Positions 41,176 to 51,327 of a stretch of 64,000 nt of DNA are shown here, in pieces. Every line of letters starts with the position of its first letter. Positions within the stretch are counted from its first letter, which is position 1. The DNA comes from Spirosoma montaniterrae (GTDB lineage: Bacteria; Bacteroidota; Bacteroidia; Cytophagales; Spirosomataceae). The translations under genes and the position numbers were made by a program. A model generated the notes under the pieces. That model was given only the letters and a program-made list of their open reading frames with translations. It was not told where the DNA came from and ran no database searches. The stretch spans positions 4,372,001 to 4,436,000 of the forward strand of contig NZ_CP014263.1 in the NCBI RefSeq assembly GCF_001988955.1, in the 5' to 3' direction.

Positions 41176-42963
41176 ATGATGAACAATCAGAAGAAATCGC
41201 TGTTGACCATCTTGTTCGTTGGGGCCACATTGTCGGCCCCTGTAGTAGCCCAGGATGTTCCTACGGCTCTCAAGGACATTGAAGCTGCGCGATTCACCAA
41301 AGCTGGTCAATACTTAACCCAATTGGCGAGCAGTTCCCCAACCGCTGAAAATCAGTTTTATCTCGGTTACTACTATTTGCGCAGTGGTCAGCCTGATCAG
41401 GCGAAAGCAGCATTTGAAAAAGGGGCTGCTGCCGATGCCAAAAACCAGTTGAACAACGTAGGTCTGGCGGGGGTAGCCCTGATGAAAAAAGACCGTGCCA
41501 CAGCTAAAACGTTGATTGACAATGCGGTGGCACAAACGAAAAGCAAGAACATAGACGTGCTGACACGGGCAGGCGAAATGTACACGCTGTCGGAGGAAAC
41601 CAATGACCCCGCCAGAGCACTGGAGTTGTTGACACTTGCGGACGAAAAACACAAGAAAGACAAGAAAGGCGCGGGCAACGCTGACATCGAAATGCTCATG
41701 GGTGATGCGTACTTCCTCAAGAATGATGGCGGTAATGCAATCACCAGGTATGAAAATGCGCTGTCGCTGAACCCATCACTGGCAGAAGCCAATTACAAAA
41801 TTGGACGGCTTTATCTGCGTGGTAAGAACTACCAGAAGGCTCAGGAGTTTTTCAAGTTAGCGATTCAGAATGATCCTGAATTTTCGCCAACATACTTAGC
41901 CTACGCCGATGCATTGGCTAATTCACGGGCCTACAAATCTGCCGCTACTAATTACGAACTCTATGTGCAGAAGAGCGGAACGCAAGACCCTGAAACGCTG
42001 CTCGACGTAGCTCGTTATCGCTTCCTTGCCGAAGATTATAAAGGAGCTACCGAATACCTCGACCAACTGAAAGGTAAAATAAACAACCCAATTGCCGACC
42101 GGATGTACGGCTGGGCAAACCTGGGCCTTAACAAACCGCAGGAAGCCGTAGAATCGCTCAACCGGTTTATTTCGACAGCACCCGCTAAAGTGATTTCTGA
42201 CGACTATAAATACCTTGGTCGGGCCTATGGGCAACTGGGTACGCCTGAAGGTGATTCGCTTGGCATCGCTAATCTGGAAAAGGCAGCCCCACAGGACACT
42301 GTCGAAAACCTCTATCGCGAGATCGGTGAGAAGTATTACAAGATGAAGCGATACGACCGGGCAGCAGCATATTACTCAAAGGCAATTGCCAATGATAAGA
42401 AGCCGCAAAATAATGACTATTTGTGGTTAGGTCTCGCCAGTTACCAGTACGCACCACGGATAGGTCGGGACAGCACGGCAGCCCCAATGGATACGGCGCA
42501 GATTCGGCAGGCAAAGCAGATGTATTATTTGAAGTCTGATTCGGCTTTTGCCCAGATGGCGCAGAGAATCGAAGCTGATGGTAAAAAATACCCGCTGGCT
42601 TATTACTACAGGGCTGGTGCCAATTATTACGCTTATTCGAATGATAGAGCAAAAGGAGCAGAATTAGCCACTCCTTTTTATGAGAAATTCATTGAGCAGG
42701 CAACCAATCCCGACTCGACGGATAAGGCAGATTATAAGCGCTACCTCATAACATCATACAAATCATTGGCAGGTTTTGCCCTATTGAGGAAGGATGATGC
42801 GAAAGCGAAAGAGTACTTTAATAAAGTTTTGGAGCTTGATCCGAACGATGAAAGTGTGAAGAAAGCACTTGAAGAGCCAAAGCCTGTTGCTACACCTGCT
42901 ACTAAACCGGCAGCAAAACCAGCCGCTAAAGCTCCGGCAAAGAAAGCTTCGGCAAGCAAATAA
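41176..42963 (+). CDS. Secreted tetratricopeptide-repeat protein
   Basis: A 595-residue protein with a signal peptide (NQKKSLLTILFVGATLSAPVVAQ) and many TPR motifs, e.g. TAENQFYLGYYYLRSGQPDQAKAAFEKG, PSLAEANYKIGRLYLRGKNYQKAQEFF, and a last one near 560 (AKEYFNKVLELDPNDESVKKAL). The end is an Ala/Lys/Pro-rich tail (TKPAAKPAAKAPAKK). The start at 41176 (MMNNQKK) is preferred over the in-frame start 23 codons earlier, which would extend before the signal. Its place at the end of the TonB cluster matches the phylum's pattern; the partner of the repeats is unknown. Confidence 0.88.
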   Translation: MMNNQKKSLLTILFVGATLSAPVVAQDVPTALKDIEAARFTKAGQYLTQLASSSPTAENQFYLGYYYLRSGQPDQAKAAFEKGAAADAKNQLNNVGLAGVALMKKDRATAKTLIDNAVAQTKSKNIDVLTRAGEMYTLSEETNDPARALELLTLADEKHKKDKKGAGNADIEMLMGDAYFLKNDGGNAITRYENALSLNPSLAEANYKIGRLYLRGKNYQKAQEFFKLAIQNDPEFSPTYLAYADALANSRAYKSAATNYELYVQKSGTQDPETLLDVARYRFLAEDYKGATEYLDQLKGKINNPIADRMYGWANLGLNKPQEAVESLNRFISTAPAKVISDDYKYLGRAYGQLGTPEGDSLGIANLEKAAPQDTVENLYREIGEKYYKMKRYDRAAAYYSKAIANDKKPQNNDYLWLGLASYQYAPRIGRDSTAAPMDTAQIRQAKQMYYLKSDSAFAQMAQRIEADGKKYPLAYYYRAGANYYAYSNDRAKGAELATPFYEKFIEQATNPDSTDKADYKRYLITSYKSLAGFALLRKDDAKAKEYFNKVLELDPNDESVKKALEEPKPVATPATKPAAKPAAKAPAKKASASK

Positions 42964-42985
42964 GCTGCTCCTATTAACTTGATAG

Positions 42986-43018
42986 AAAAAGCACAGGCTA
43001 CATGCTCTGTGCTTTTTT
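42986..43018 (+). terminator. Intrinsic terminator of the TonB-TPR cluster
   Basis: AAAAAGCACAG (42986-42996) pairs with CTGTGCTTTTTT (43007-43018); the stem ends in a T-run. It lies 23 bases after the TPR stop codon. Confidence 0.85.
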
Positions 43019-43087
43019 CTTTGTTTCCAGTTAATAAAATACAGTAATACCCTGCATACGTGGCTATTATTTTCAAAAGTGCCAACG

Positions 43088-43095
43088 TAACTTTG
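43088..43095 (+). promoter_or_regulatory. Promoter -7 box TAACTTTG for adk
   Basis: Exact TAnnTTTG match 45 bases before the adk ATG, downstream of the TPR terminator. Confidence 0.6.
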
Positions 43096-43139
43096 CAGGC
43101 TAATTTTCGATTGAACGACACTACCCCACGGAAGACCGT

Positions 43140-43733
43140 ATGCTTAACCTTGTACTGTTTGGCCCACCTGGTGCCGGTAAAGGCACACAAAGTGAGAAAC
43201 TGATTCAGAAATATAACCTGGTTCACCTGTCGACTGGCGATTTGCTGCGGTCACAAATTGCGGCTGGCACGGAGTTAGGCATCCGGGCTAAGCAGCTTAT
43301 GGATCAGGGGCTGCTCGTACCCGATGAAGTGGTTATTGGTATGATTGAACACAAGTTGCAGGAAAACCAATCGGCAGCCGGGTTTATTTTCGATGGTTTC
43401 CCCCGAACAGTTCCGCAGGCAGAGGCACTGGATCAGTTGTTGGCTCAACATGGTACAGACATCACTACAATGATTGCGCTGGTCGTGGAAGACGAAGAAC
43501 TGATTCGACGATTGTTGAAGCGGGGCGAAACATCGGGCCGAGCCGACGACCGCGACGAAACAACAGCCCGCCGTCGGGTAAGCGTTTATAATAGTGAGAC
43601 TATGCCTGTTGCTAACTACTACAGTGAGCAGGGTAAATATAAATCCATTGATGGTATTGGCGAAATCGAAGCTATTTTTGAGACGATTTGCCGGGAAATT
43701 GAGAAATCAATGGCAAAAGCCAAAGTCGATTGA
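43140..43733 (+). CDS. adk: Adenylate kinase
   Basis: ATP + AMP to 2 ADP, cytoplasmic. A short-type enzyme of 197 residues: P-loop GPPGAGKGTQ (residues 8-17), AMP-binding LSTGDLLR, FDGFPRTVPQAEAL, and a short LID without zinc cysteines (RGETSGRADDRDETTARRR). The ATG at 43140 directly starts the first beta strand. It is followed by obg after 38 bases and may form a two-gene unit with it. Confidence 0.97.
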   Translation: MLNLVLFGPPGAGKGTQSEKLIQKYNLVHLSTGDLLRSQIAAGTELGIRAKQLMDQGLLVPDEVVIGMIEHKLQENQSAAGFIFDGFPRTVPQAEALDQLLAQHGTDITTMIALVVEDEELIRRLLKRGETSGRADDRDETTARRRVSVYNSETMPVANYYSEQGKYKSIDGIGEIEAIFETICREIEKSMAKAKVD

Positions 43734-43771
43734 TGCGTTTGCATCCGCTGGCATGGCATTAACTAACTTGT

Positions 43772-44779
43772 ATGGCTTCGTCCAACTTCATTGATTACGT
43801 CAAAATTAACTGCCGGTCAGGAGCAGGGGGAGCTGGGTCTGTCCATTTTCGTCGGGAAAAACACGTACCTAAGGGTGGCCCCGACGGGGGCGATGGTGGC
43901 CGGGGTGGTCATATCATACTGAAAGGTAATGCACAACTCTGGACGCTTCTTCATCTGAAGTATCGCAAACACGTAAAAGCCGAAAATGGCAAAGCAGGCG
44001 AAGGAGGCCGGCGTACCGGGCAGCAGGGAGCCGATGTTATTCTGGAAGTACCGCTGGGCACCATCGCCAAAAATCCAGATACTGCCGAGAAACTCGTCGA
44101 AATCACTGAAGACGGTCAGGAGGTAATTCTGTTAGCCGGTGGTCGGGGTGGTTTAGGTAATGACCACTTCAAAACGGCAACCCTTCAGGCTCCACAATAC
44201 GCACAGCCGGGCGAACCAGGCCGTGAAGATTGGGTGGTTTTGGAATTAAAATTACTCGCCGACGTAGGTCTGGTTGGTTTTCCAAACGCTGGTAAATCAA
44301 CGCTTTTATCGGTGGTTTCAGCGGCTCGGCCTGAAATTGCCGATTATCCGTTTACAACCCTTGTGCCTAATTTGGGAGTCGTTGCGTATCGAGACCACAA
44401 GTCATTTGTAATGGCCGACATTCCGGGCATCATTGAGGGAGCTTCGCAGGGTAAGGGTCTGGGACTTCGGTTCCTCCGGCACATTGAACGCAATTCAGTA
44501 TTGCTGTTCCTTATTCCCGCAACCAGCGACGACATTCGGCAGGAATTTAATACGCTGCTGAACGAGTTGCGGGCCTATAACCCGGAGCTGATGGACAAGA
44601 CGCGGTTGCTGGCTATTTCCAAGATGGATTTAGTAGACAACGACGCCTTAAAAAAAATAAAAGGCAATTTACCGAAGAATGTACCCGTTACATTTATCTC
44701 TTCGGTTAGCCAACAAGGTCTGAGTGAACTCAAAGACGCGATTTGGCAGAGCCTGACTGTACCGTCAGACCCTGTTTGA
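43772..44779 (+). CDS. obgE: Obg family GTPase (CgtA)
   Basis: Ribosome-associated, essential GTPase involved in 50S assembly and (p)ppGpp response. The 335-residue protein has the N-terminal glycine-rich Obg fold ([30 protein letters not shown]) and a G domain with G1 GFPNAGKST near residue 168, G3 [17 protein letters not shown]4 SKMD and G5-like SS in FISSVSQQG. No extra C-terminal domain, the common bacteroidete form. Confidence 0.97.
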   Translation: MASSNFIDYVKINCRSGAGGAGSVHFRREKHVPKGGPDGGDGGRGGHIILKGNAQLWTLLHLKYRKHVKAENGKAGEGGRRTGQQGADVILEVPLGTIAKNPDTAEKLVEITEDGQEVILLAGGRGGLGNDHFKTATLQAPQYAQPGEPGREDWVVLELKLLADVGLVGFPNAGKSTLLSVVSAARPEIADYPFTTLVPNLGVVAYRDHKSFVMADIPGIIEGASQGKGLGLRFLRHIERNSVLLFLIPATSDDIRQEFNTLLNELRAYNPELMDKTRLLAISKMDLVDNDALKKIKGNLPKNVPVTFISSVSQQGLSELKDAIWQSLTVPSDPV

Positions 44780-44840
44780 TCAGTTTCCTATATGTATAAG
44801 TCGCCACTGACTTTATTGAGCAGTTGGCAGAAAGCTATCT

Positions 44841-47822
44841 ATGAAACACTTTTCCTTAGCCTCCGTGCTGGTGGCTGCACTTTTGTTGCCCCTACTGACA
44901 CTGGCGCAGATTCAGGTGTCGTTTCCAACTACCCGAGCTGTTTTCCAACGCGACAATGCCAATCAGGCTACGTTTCGCGTAATGGGTTATTACACCTCCC
45001 CCATTACCCGCGTGGAGGCCCGATTGCAGGCCCGCGACGGGCGGGGCACTTCGTTCGACTGGCGTACTATTCAAAGTAACCCAACTGGTGGCGTATATGC
45101 CGGCGACTTGCAGGGGCAGGGCGGCTGGTATAACCTACAGGTGCGGGGTATGAATGGCGATCAGCAGGTAGGTGAAATCTTTACTGTCGAACGCGTTGGT
45201 GTTGGCGAAGTGTTTATCATTGCAGGTCAGTCGAACGCGCAGGGTATTCATTACGACGCTCCCAATCCAGGAAACGATCTTGTTAACTGTGTTAATTACA
45301 AATACCCAAACGAAGCGTTTCCGAATGACCCGCCCAAACCGGAGTTTACCAAACTCGATAACACGCCTGGTTTCACCATAGCCCCCCGTGGCGTAGGTAG
45401 CTGGTGCTGGGGTATGCTGGGTGATCTGTTGGTGAAACGACTGAATGTGCCGGTTATGTTTTTCAATGGTGCTTTTCAGGGAACGCCTGTACGCAACTGG
45501 CGCGAAAGCGCACCCGAAGGCGGAACAGCTATCAGTATATACAATGGAGACCCGTTTCCGCCACGGCAACCCTACATTAATTTAAAACTTTCGCTTCAGT
45601 TCTATGCCAGTGCACTGGGGGCAAGAGCTGTTTTATGGCATCAGGGAGAAGCTGATAACCTGATCTTTACATCAACTAACCGGTATGTCAACGAGTTGCA
45701 GTTCGTTATTAATCAAAGTCGGCAGGACTTTGGCCGTCCTGTACCCTGGGTAGTGGCCCGTGCCTCTTATGGCGACTTGATCTCGAATGATGGACAGGCT
45801 GTAATTGCCGGTCAGAATCAGGTAATAGCCACAACGCCTAACGTGTTTGCCGGGCCAAGTACTGATAACATCCAGATTCCGCGCCGACGTCCTCCGCTTA
45901 ATGATCCTGATGCCGTTCACTTCGACATGGCCGGGCTTATGGAACTGGCTAACGCCTGGAATGCCAGTTTAGACGATGCGTTTTTTCAACGGTCCGTACC
46001 TGTTGCTGGGATTACTCCTCCAACGGTTTCGGTAGCGTGTGCGGCTAACAACAACCTGACGTTTACCATTAATGGCCAGTATTCGTCTGTACAATGGGAA
46101 TCGGGCGAAACTACGGCGGCTATTACAAAAGGGGCTGGTGGCTTGTATAGAGCAAAAGTCAAAGATGCGTTAGGTAACACCTTTTTTACACCGCAGGTGC
46201 GCGTTTCTGACGCGCCCGCAGCCAGTGTTGTTGGCAACCGCCCGCCCTCAATCTGTGTGGGCAACAGTTTGGCCTTAACGTCGAACTACGATAATGCCAC
46301 CTGGCTTAATCAACAAACGGGTGCCACTGTTACTACGGGCCGAAGTTATACGGCCACAACCGCAGGAGCTTACTTTGTGCGGGTACGTGATGTAAGCGGC
46401 TGCGATTTCAACTCGAACGTAATAAATCTGGCAGTAAATCCGCTACCGGCAACGCCCGTTGTTGCCAACGAACGGCCAACCACCTTCTGCCAGGGCGATA
46501 ATACGGTGCTGCGAGCCAGTGCTGACAACGTTCAGTACAACTGGAATGCTGGCGGCCAGCAGAGCAAGAGCATTACCATCAATACCAGCGGATCGTTTTT
46601 CCTGACTGTCACTGACCAGAACGGCTGTACGTCAGCCTCATCGAACACAGTAGTTGTTACGGCCAATCCTGTACCGGCCAAGCCTACTATCAGCGCGAGT
46701 GGCCCAACAACCTTCTGTGCCGACCGCAACGTAACGCTAACAGCCCCGCAAGAGGCCGCTTACGTTTGGACCAACGGGGCATCGACACGGGCAATTACCG
46801 TAAACCAGACGAACGACTACTCGGTGCGCCTGCGCAATCAGTTCAATTGCGTATCGGAGCCGTCCGATGCTATTCGGGTTCTGGTCAATCCTTTACCGCC
46901 AACCCCAACAATTACTGCCGGTGGGCCAACTACGTTCTGTGAAGGAAATAGAGTAACACTTACGGCAAACAGTGCGAATGACGTTGTTTGGGCCAGCGGG
47001 CAAATAACACGAAACATTATAGTGTCGACAGCGGGCATCTATGCCGTACAGGCTCGTGATCAGAATGGCTGTCTGTCGACTTTCTCGCCGGTTGTTGCTG
47101 TTCGGGTGAATGCGTTGCCCGCAGCACCCACTATTCTAACCAATCGTCCGCCTACTATTTGTGAAGGCGATCAGATCAGGCTACGGATTGATGGGCCGTT
47201 TACTGTATTCTGGAGCACAGGCGACTCTACCCAATCGATTACAACGGGCCGGGCGGGTAATTACAGTGCCCGCGTTCGCGATGTTAATGGTTGTATTTCG
47301 CCCCAATCTGCCCCAACTGCTGTTGAATTGCGCCCTTTACCACCCGCTCCAACCGTTAACATCGTAGGTACGTATACGCTTGAAGCCATTAGTTCGACCA
47401 ACGGTACAGAATTCCGGTGGCGACGGGGCACTGACTCGCTGGCAACCTCATCGGCAGTGATCAAAGCAAATCAGTCGGGTTCGTACACGGCGCGGTCGTC
47501 CATTGTTTATTCGCCGACGTTAACCTGCTTCTCATTACCGTCTGCTCCGCTGGTCTTTACGGTTGATCTAACAAACAACGGCTTGAGTGTTTACCCGAAC
47601 CCCAACCCCGACAAGATTGTACGGGTTGAGTTACGGGAAAACCTAACAGACGTAACGCTAACCTTGTATTCACTCCGGGGCGAAGTGTTGCGAACGTTCA
47701 ATGTGCCTATCTTCGACGAGCGTAAGGCTCTTGAGCTAACATACCTTCCCGCAGGCAGTTACGTACTACGTGTTCAGGCGCGTGATTTCGACGCGTCAAA
47801 ACGAATCGTGATCGGATTGTAA
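44841..47822 (+). CDS. T9SS-exported sialate O-acetylesterase-like protein with Ig repeats, copy 1
   Basis: Secreted 993-residue protein: signal (KHFSLASVLVAALLLPLLTLAQ), SGNH/SASA-type esterase domain (residues 90-390) with nucleophile Ser131 in IAGQSNAQG, WHQGEAD, and DAVHFD near the domain end. Then come at least five Ig-like repeats of about 85 residues, each with a Cys in PTTFC/PPTIC and QNGC, and a C-terminal type IX sorting domain (NGLSVYPNPNPDKI ... LPAGSYVLRVQ ... KRIVIGL). Substrates of SASA-like enzymes include acetylated sugars; the actual one is not known. The next gene is a shorter paralogue. Confidence 0.87.
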   Translation: MKHFSLASVLVAALLLPLLTLAQIQVSFPTTRAVFQRDNANQATFRVMGYYTSPITRVEARLQARDGRGTSFDWRTIQSNPTGGVYAGDLQGQGGWYNLQVRGMNGDQQVGEIFTVERVGVGEVFIIAGQSNAQGIHYDAPNPGNDLVNCVNYKYPNEAFPNDPPKPEFTKLDNTPGFTIAPRGVGSWCWGMLGDLLVKRLNVPVMFFNGAFQGTPVRNWRESAPEGGTAISIYNGDPFPPRQPYINLKLSLQFYASALGARAVLWHQGEADNLIFTSTNRYVNELQFVINQSRQDFGRPVPWVVARASYGDLISNDGQAVIAGQNQVIATTPNVFAGPSTDNIQIPRRRPPLNDPDAVHFDMAGLMELANAWNASLDDAFFQRSVPVAGITPPTVSVACAANNNLTFTINGQYSSVQWESGETTAAITKGAGGLYRAKVKDALGNTFFTPQVRVSDAPAASVVGNRPPSICVGNSLALTSNYDNATWLNQQTGATVTTGRSYTATTAGAYFVRVRDVSGCDFNSNVINLAVNPLPATPVVANERPTTFCQGDNTVLRASADNVQYNWNAGGQQSKSITINTSGSFFLTVTDQNGCTSASSNTVVVTANPVPAKPTISASGPTTFCADRNVTLTAPQEAAYVWTNGASTRAITVNQTNDYSVRLRNQFNCVSEPSDAIRVLVNPLPPTPTITAGGPTTFCEGNRVTLTANSANDVVWASGQITRNIIVSTAGIYAVQARDQNGCLSTFSPVVAVRVNALPAAPTILTNRPPTICEGDQIRLRIDGPFTVFWSTGDSTQSITTGRAGNYSARVRDVNGCISPQSAPTAVELRPLPPAPTVNIVGTYTLEAISSTNGTEFRWRRGTDSLATSSAVIKANQSGSYTARSSIVYSPTLTCFSLPSAPLVFTVDLTNNGLSVYPNPNPDKIVRVELRENLTDVTLTLYSLRGEVLRTFNVPIFDERKALELTYLPAGSYVLRVQARDFDASKRIVIGL

Positions 47823-47863
47823 TATAAGTAATTAACAGACCGTTTAATCATAGAAATTACTCT

Positions 47864-47871
47864 TAGTTTTG
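47864..47871 (+). promoter_or_regulatory. Promoter -7 box TAGTTTTG between the two esterase-like genes
   Basis: Exact TAnnTTTG match about 120 bases before the second copy's start and 42 bases past the first copy's stop. Its leader would be long. No clear -33 element. Confidence 0.45.
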
Positions 47872-47990
47872 CACTTTACCGGGACTTGCTTTTTTATCGT
47901 AATTTACGTGTAGAAAAGGCCCGATTTTTGCGGTCGGTTCATTTTGCAAAATGACTTCGGCGGGAAATTGGGAAGAAATCGGTCATTGTG

Positions 47991-50171
47991 ATGCGAAATA
48001 TGAACAATTATCTATTATTAACACGTCTGTTTGTTATTGGATTAACAGTCGTCAGCCTCCAGGTTTCGGCTCAGGTGAACGGGCAACTTATCAAAATTAC
48101 CTACCCGTCGAGCCGGGCCGTATTCCAGCGCGAAACCGATAATACCAGTACAATCTACCTGTCGGGTAGCTATTATCAGCCCGTCGACAGCGTACAGGCC
48201 CGCGTTCAGGCCGAAATAACAGGTCAGGGCATCGGCACCAACTGGGTTACTATTCAGCGGAACCCACGGGGTAGTATTTTTCAGGGTAGTCTTCGCGCAC
48301 AGGGCGGTTGGTACAGGCTCGAAGTACAGGCTTTTGCCGGAGGAACAGTCATAGCCCGCGACGAAGTGCGTAAGATTGGCATTGGTGAGGTATTTATTAT
48401 TACGGGGCAGTCAAACGCACAGGGTTTTCAGAATTTCGGTGCCGTAGGTGCCAGCGACGACCGGGTCAACTGCGTTGTTTACGATAATACGACTGCCAAC
48501 TCGCTGGCTGATCCACCAGCTCCTACGTTTCAACAGCTAAGTGCCAATGCAATCATTGGTCCGCGCGGTCAGAGTGCATGGTGCTGGGGTGTTCTGGGCG
48601 ACCTGATTGCCCAACGGTTCAACGTACCGGTTTTGTTTATCAACACTGCCTGGGCAGCTACGGGTAGTCAAAACTGGGCAGAAAGCGCGCAAGGGCTTCC
48701 AACGAAAAATATTTATGCTATTGGAACGCCCAACGAGCTTTACCCTCCAGGCATGCCGTATGCTAATCTGGTGATTGCGCTTCGCTACTACTGCTCATTG
48801 CAGGGATTGCGGGCCATTCTCTGGCAACAGGGAGAGAACGATACCTTTCCGCTCAAAACGCCCCGTTCGACATACGCGCAACGGCTTCAGTATTTAGTAA
48901 ATAAAACCCGCGCCGATACAGACCGTTATCCTGCATGGGTGTTAGCCCGCTCGTCGTATACGATTGGTTTAACCAGTCAGGATGTGCTTCAGGGCCAGAA
49001 CGACGTTATCAACACGTACAACAACAACGTGTTTGCGGGGCCGTTTACTGACAATATTCAGATTCCGCGTTTCGATGATGTTCATTTTGGCAACCGAACT
49101 ACCAATAATCCGGGCGATAAAGGGTTGAATGATTTAGGCCGGGCCTGGTTTGAAAGCCTGAACTCCATCTTCTTTGCCAGTTCGCGGCCTCTGCCACCGC
49201 TGCCAACGCCATCGATTACAGTGGCCTGTAATACCGCTAACAATGCCCTTACTATGACGCTGCCGAACCTGTACCAGTCTTATGTGTGGGATTCGGGACA
49301 GAGGACGCAATCAATCACAGTAACCCAACCGAGAGTATATCAGGCTAAATTGAAAGATCGGTTTGGGAATACCTTTCTGGCACCCGCCGTTGACGTGCAG
49401 GCTCCTATCCAGCCCACAACACCTACAGTTTCGTTAGCCAGCCAGCCCGACCAGCCCGCCAGCGCACAACAGCAGATATGTGCCGATTCAACGCTGTCGC
49501 TGATTGCCAACACCTCGGCAAATAGTACGGCTATATGGAGCAACAGTGCTGTCGGCAGAGCTATTTCTCTGAACCAACCCGGTAATTACGCATTGCAGGC
49601 CGTTAATGTCTATGGTTGCCGGTCGCCACAGGTTTCGGGTATCAGTTTAACGGTTCGACCTAAAGTGCCGACGCCAACTATCGAACAGGTGGGTACATAC
49701 TCGCTCCAGGCGGTTGTACCACCCGGCACCGACGGACAGACGGACCAGTTTGACTGGCTACGTAATGGTGAACTGATTCCGCAGAATGGCGTTGTGGCGA
49801 AAGTCACGGTAACGGCCAACTACGCGGCCCGTACCAAACGTACTTTCCGCCTGTCAAACGGAAACAACCTAATGTGTTTGTCAGACTATAGTCCGCTAAA
49901 ATCTTTTGTCTTCAATCAGGCTGATGGGGGCTTGAGCGTATACCCAAATCCTTCAGCCGACGGACGCGTAACGGTTGAAACAGTTGAGAATTTACCGGAT
50001 GCCGAAATCGACGTATTCTCGCTTCAGGGACAGAAACTATTTTCGGGTCAGGTACCTGTTCTCAACGAGCGGAAGTCCGTCGATTTATCCGGGCTTTCCC
50101 AGGGCGTTTACATTGTGCGGGTTCGGGCCTCGGGCTTCAACGTATCCCGGCGCATTGTTATCAATCGATAA
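47991..50171 (+). CDS. T9SS-exported sialate O-acetylesterase-like protein, copy 2
   Basis: A 726-residue paralogue of the preceding gene with the same plan but fewer Ig repeats. The start is taken as ATG 47991 (a GTG precedes it and another ATG follows at 48000). The signal is NNYLLLTRLFVIGLTVVSLQVSAQ. Esterase domain: Ser141 in ITGQSNAQG, WQQGENDT instead of WHQGEAD in copy 1, and DDVHFG. One to two Ig-like units follow, then a sorting domain (GGLSVYPNPSADGRV ... GLSQGVYIVRVR ... RRIVINR). The two genes probably arose by duplication; the sorting domains are clearly related. Confidence 0.86.
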   Translation: MRNMNNYLLLTRLFVIGLTVVSLQVSAQVNGQLIKITYPSSRAVFQRETDNTSTIYLSGSYYQPVDSVQARVQAEITGQGIGTNWVTIQRNPRGSIFQGSLRAQGGWYRLEVQAFAGGTVIARDEVRKIGIGEVFIITGQSNAQGFQNFGAVGASDDRVNCVVYDNTTANSLADPPAPTFQQLSANAIIGPRGQSAWCWGVLGDLIAQRFNVPVLFINTAWAATGSQNWAESAQGLPTKNIYAIGTPNELYPPGMPYANLVIALRYYCSLQGLRAILWQQGENDTFPLKTPRSTYAQRLQYLVNKTRADTDRYPAWVLARSSYTIGLTSQDVLQGQNDVINTYNNNVFAGPFTDNIQIPRFDDVHFGNRTTNNPGDKGLNDLGRAWFESLNSIFFASSRPLPPLPTPSITVACNTANNALTMTLPNLYQSYVWDSGQRTQSITVTQPRVYQAKLKDRFGNTFLAPAVDVQAPIQPTTPTVSLASQPDQPASAQQQICADSTLSLIANTSANSTAIWSNSAVGRAISLNQPGNYALQAVNVYGCRSPQVSGISLTVRPKVPTPTIEQVGTYSLQAVVPPGTDGQTDQFDWLRNGELIPQNGVVAKVTVTANYAARTKRTFRLSNGNNLMCLSDYSPLKSFVFNQADGGLSVYPNPSADGRVTVETVENLPDAEIDVFSLQGQKLFSGQVPVLNERKSVDLSGLSQGVYIVRVRASGFNVSRRIVINR

Positions 50172-50180
50172 CCATTTCGT

Positions 50181-50243
50181 CAGACAACGTGTTACAAATC
50201 CCGGTGGCCCGCGTCAAAACGGTTGCCGGGATTGTCTGTTTTT
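50181..50243 (+). terminator. Terminator after the second esterase-like gene
   Basis: The stem pairs CAGACA (50181-50186) with TGTCTG (50233-50238), and inside it AATCCCGG (50197-50204) with CCGGGATT (50226-50233); a run of five T follows. It lies between the sorting-domain gene and the complex I operon. Confidence 0.65.
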
Positions 50244-50259
50244 GTGCAGCGAAAGTGGG

Positions 50260-50290
50260 TTGGTTATCCAAAACCACTGTTGTACCTTTA
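50260..50290 (+). promoter_or_regulatory. Candidate promoter of the nuo operon
   Basis: TTG (50260-50262), 20 bases, then TACCTTTA (50283-50290), one mismatch to TAnnTTTG. It lies just after the terminator and 24 bases before nuoA, the right place for the operon start. Confidence 0.45.
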
Positions 50291-50313
50291 CACCGTCATT
50301 CACAGCTATAACT

Positions 50314-50685
50314 ATGAACGCAACGTACTTACCTGCCGATTATGTGCCGGTATTGATTCAACTTGGTCTGGCATTGGGTTTCATTGTCACCACCATGATT
50401 GTTACGCACTCCATTGGGCCGAAACGCAATAGTCAGAAAAAAGATGACCCATTCGAGTGCGGCATTCCTGTTCAGGGCGACGCCCGCACCCCAATCTCGA
50501 TCAAGTATTTCCTGATTGCTATTCTGTTCGTACTGTTTGACGTAGAAGTGATTTTCTTATACCCCTGGGCTGTGAATTTTAAAGGACTTGGCGTGGATGG
50601 ATTCATCCAGATGGTACTCTTCATGGGTTTGCTGCTGGCCGGCTTTTATTACGTTATTCGGAAAGGCGTATTGAAGTGGGAGTAG
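50314..50685 (+). CDS. nuoA: NADH-quinone oxidoreductase subunit A
   Basis: Membrane subunit of complex I, 123 residues with three helices. Family marks: DDPFECGIPVQGDARTPISIKYFLIAILFVLFDVEVIFLYPW. The ATG at 50314 (MNATYLPADYVPVLIQLG) is chosen since the frame upstream reads through the paralogue's end and terminator. First gene of the nuo operon. Confidence 0.96.
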   Translation: MNATYLPADYVPVLIQLGLALGFIVTTMIVTHSIGPKRNSQKKDDPFECGIPVQGDARTPISIKYFLIAILFVLFDVEVIFLYPWAVNFKGLGVDGFIQMVLFMGLLLAGFYYVIRKGVLKWE

Positions 50686-50749
50686 CCCCGAAACATGAAT
50701 TTTTAATCATATTTATTCGTTGTTTCAGTAACCAACTACAACGTAATTT

Positions 50750-51313
50750 ATGGCAAGCGACATTCAGTTAGCTGGTGATATAAAGGTTGCAAAAGCACCG
50801 GCCAGTTATGATGGCCCCGGTTTTTCGGCGACCTCTTTCGACAAGGTAATCGGGTTGGCACGGGCTAACTCGCTTTGGCCGCTTCCTTTCGCCACCTCGT
50901 GCTGTGGCATCGAATTTATGTCGACAATGGCGTCGCACTACGATCTGGCCCGATTCGGCTCAGAGCGTCCGAGCTTTTCCCCGCGCCAGGCCGACATGTT
51001 GCTCGTGGCGGGTACGATTGCCAAGAAAATGGCACCGGTTGTGAAGCAGGTGTATCTGCAAATGGCCGAACCGCGTTGGGTGATTGCTATTGGTGCCTGC
51101 GCGTCGAGTGGTGGCATTTTTGATACCTACAGCGTTTTACAGGGTATCGACCGGATTATTCCCGTTGACGTTTACGTGCCGGGTTGCCCTCCTCGCCCTG
51201 AGCAGATTCTGGAAGGCGTGATGCAAGTTCAGGAACTCGCTAAGAATGAATCGTTGCGTCGGCGAAACACCGAAGAGTATCAAAAGCTGCTGAACTCGTA
51301 TAATATTCAGTAA
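50750..51313 (+). CDS. nuoB: NADH-quinone oxidoreductase subunit B
   Basis: Peripheral-arm subunit holding cluster N2, which gives electrons to quinone. It is 187 residues. The tandem cysteines are C51-C52 ([11 protein letters not shown]); the other two ligands are in IGACASSGG and [11 protein letters not shown] short N-terminal extension precedes the family core. It lies 64 bases after nuoA. Confidence 0.97.
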   Translation: MASDIQLAGDIKVAKAPASYDGPGFSATSFDKVIGLARANSLWPLPFATSCCGIEFMSTMASHYDLARFGSERPSFSPRQADMLLVAGTIAKKMAPVVKQVYLQMAEPRWVIAIGACASSGGIFDTYSVLQGIDRIIPVDVYVPGCPPRPEQILEGVMQVQELAKNESLRRRNTEEYQKLLNSYNIQ

Positions 51314-51327
51314 AGTTAACCAAGGCC

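Noticed and set aside
42741..43226. 161-codon minus-strand frame over the TPR end and adk start
   Set aside because: It crosses a terminator and the promoter of adk and has no recognisable features.
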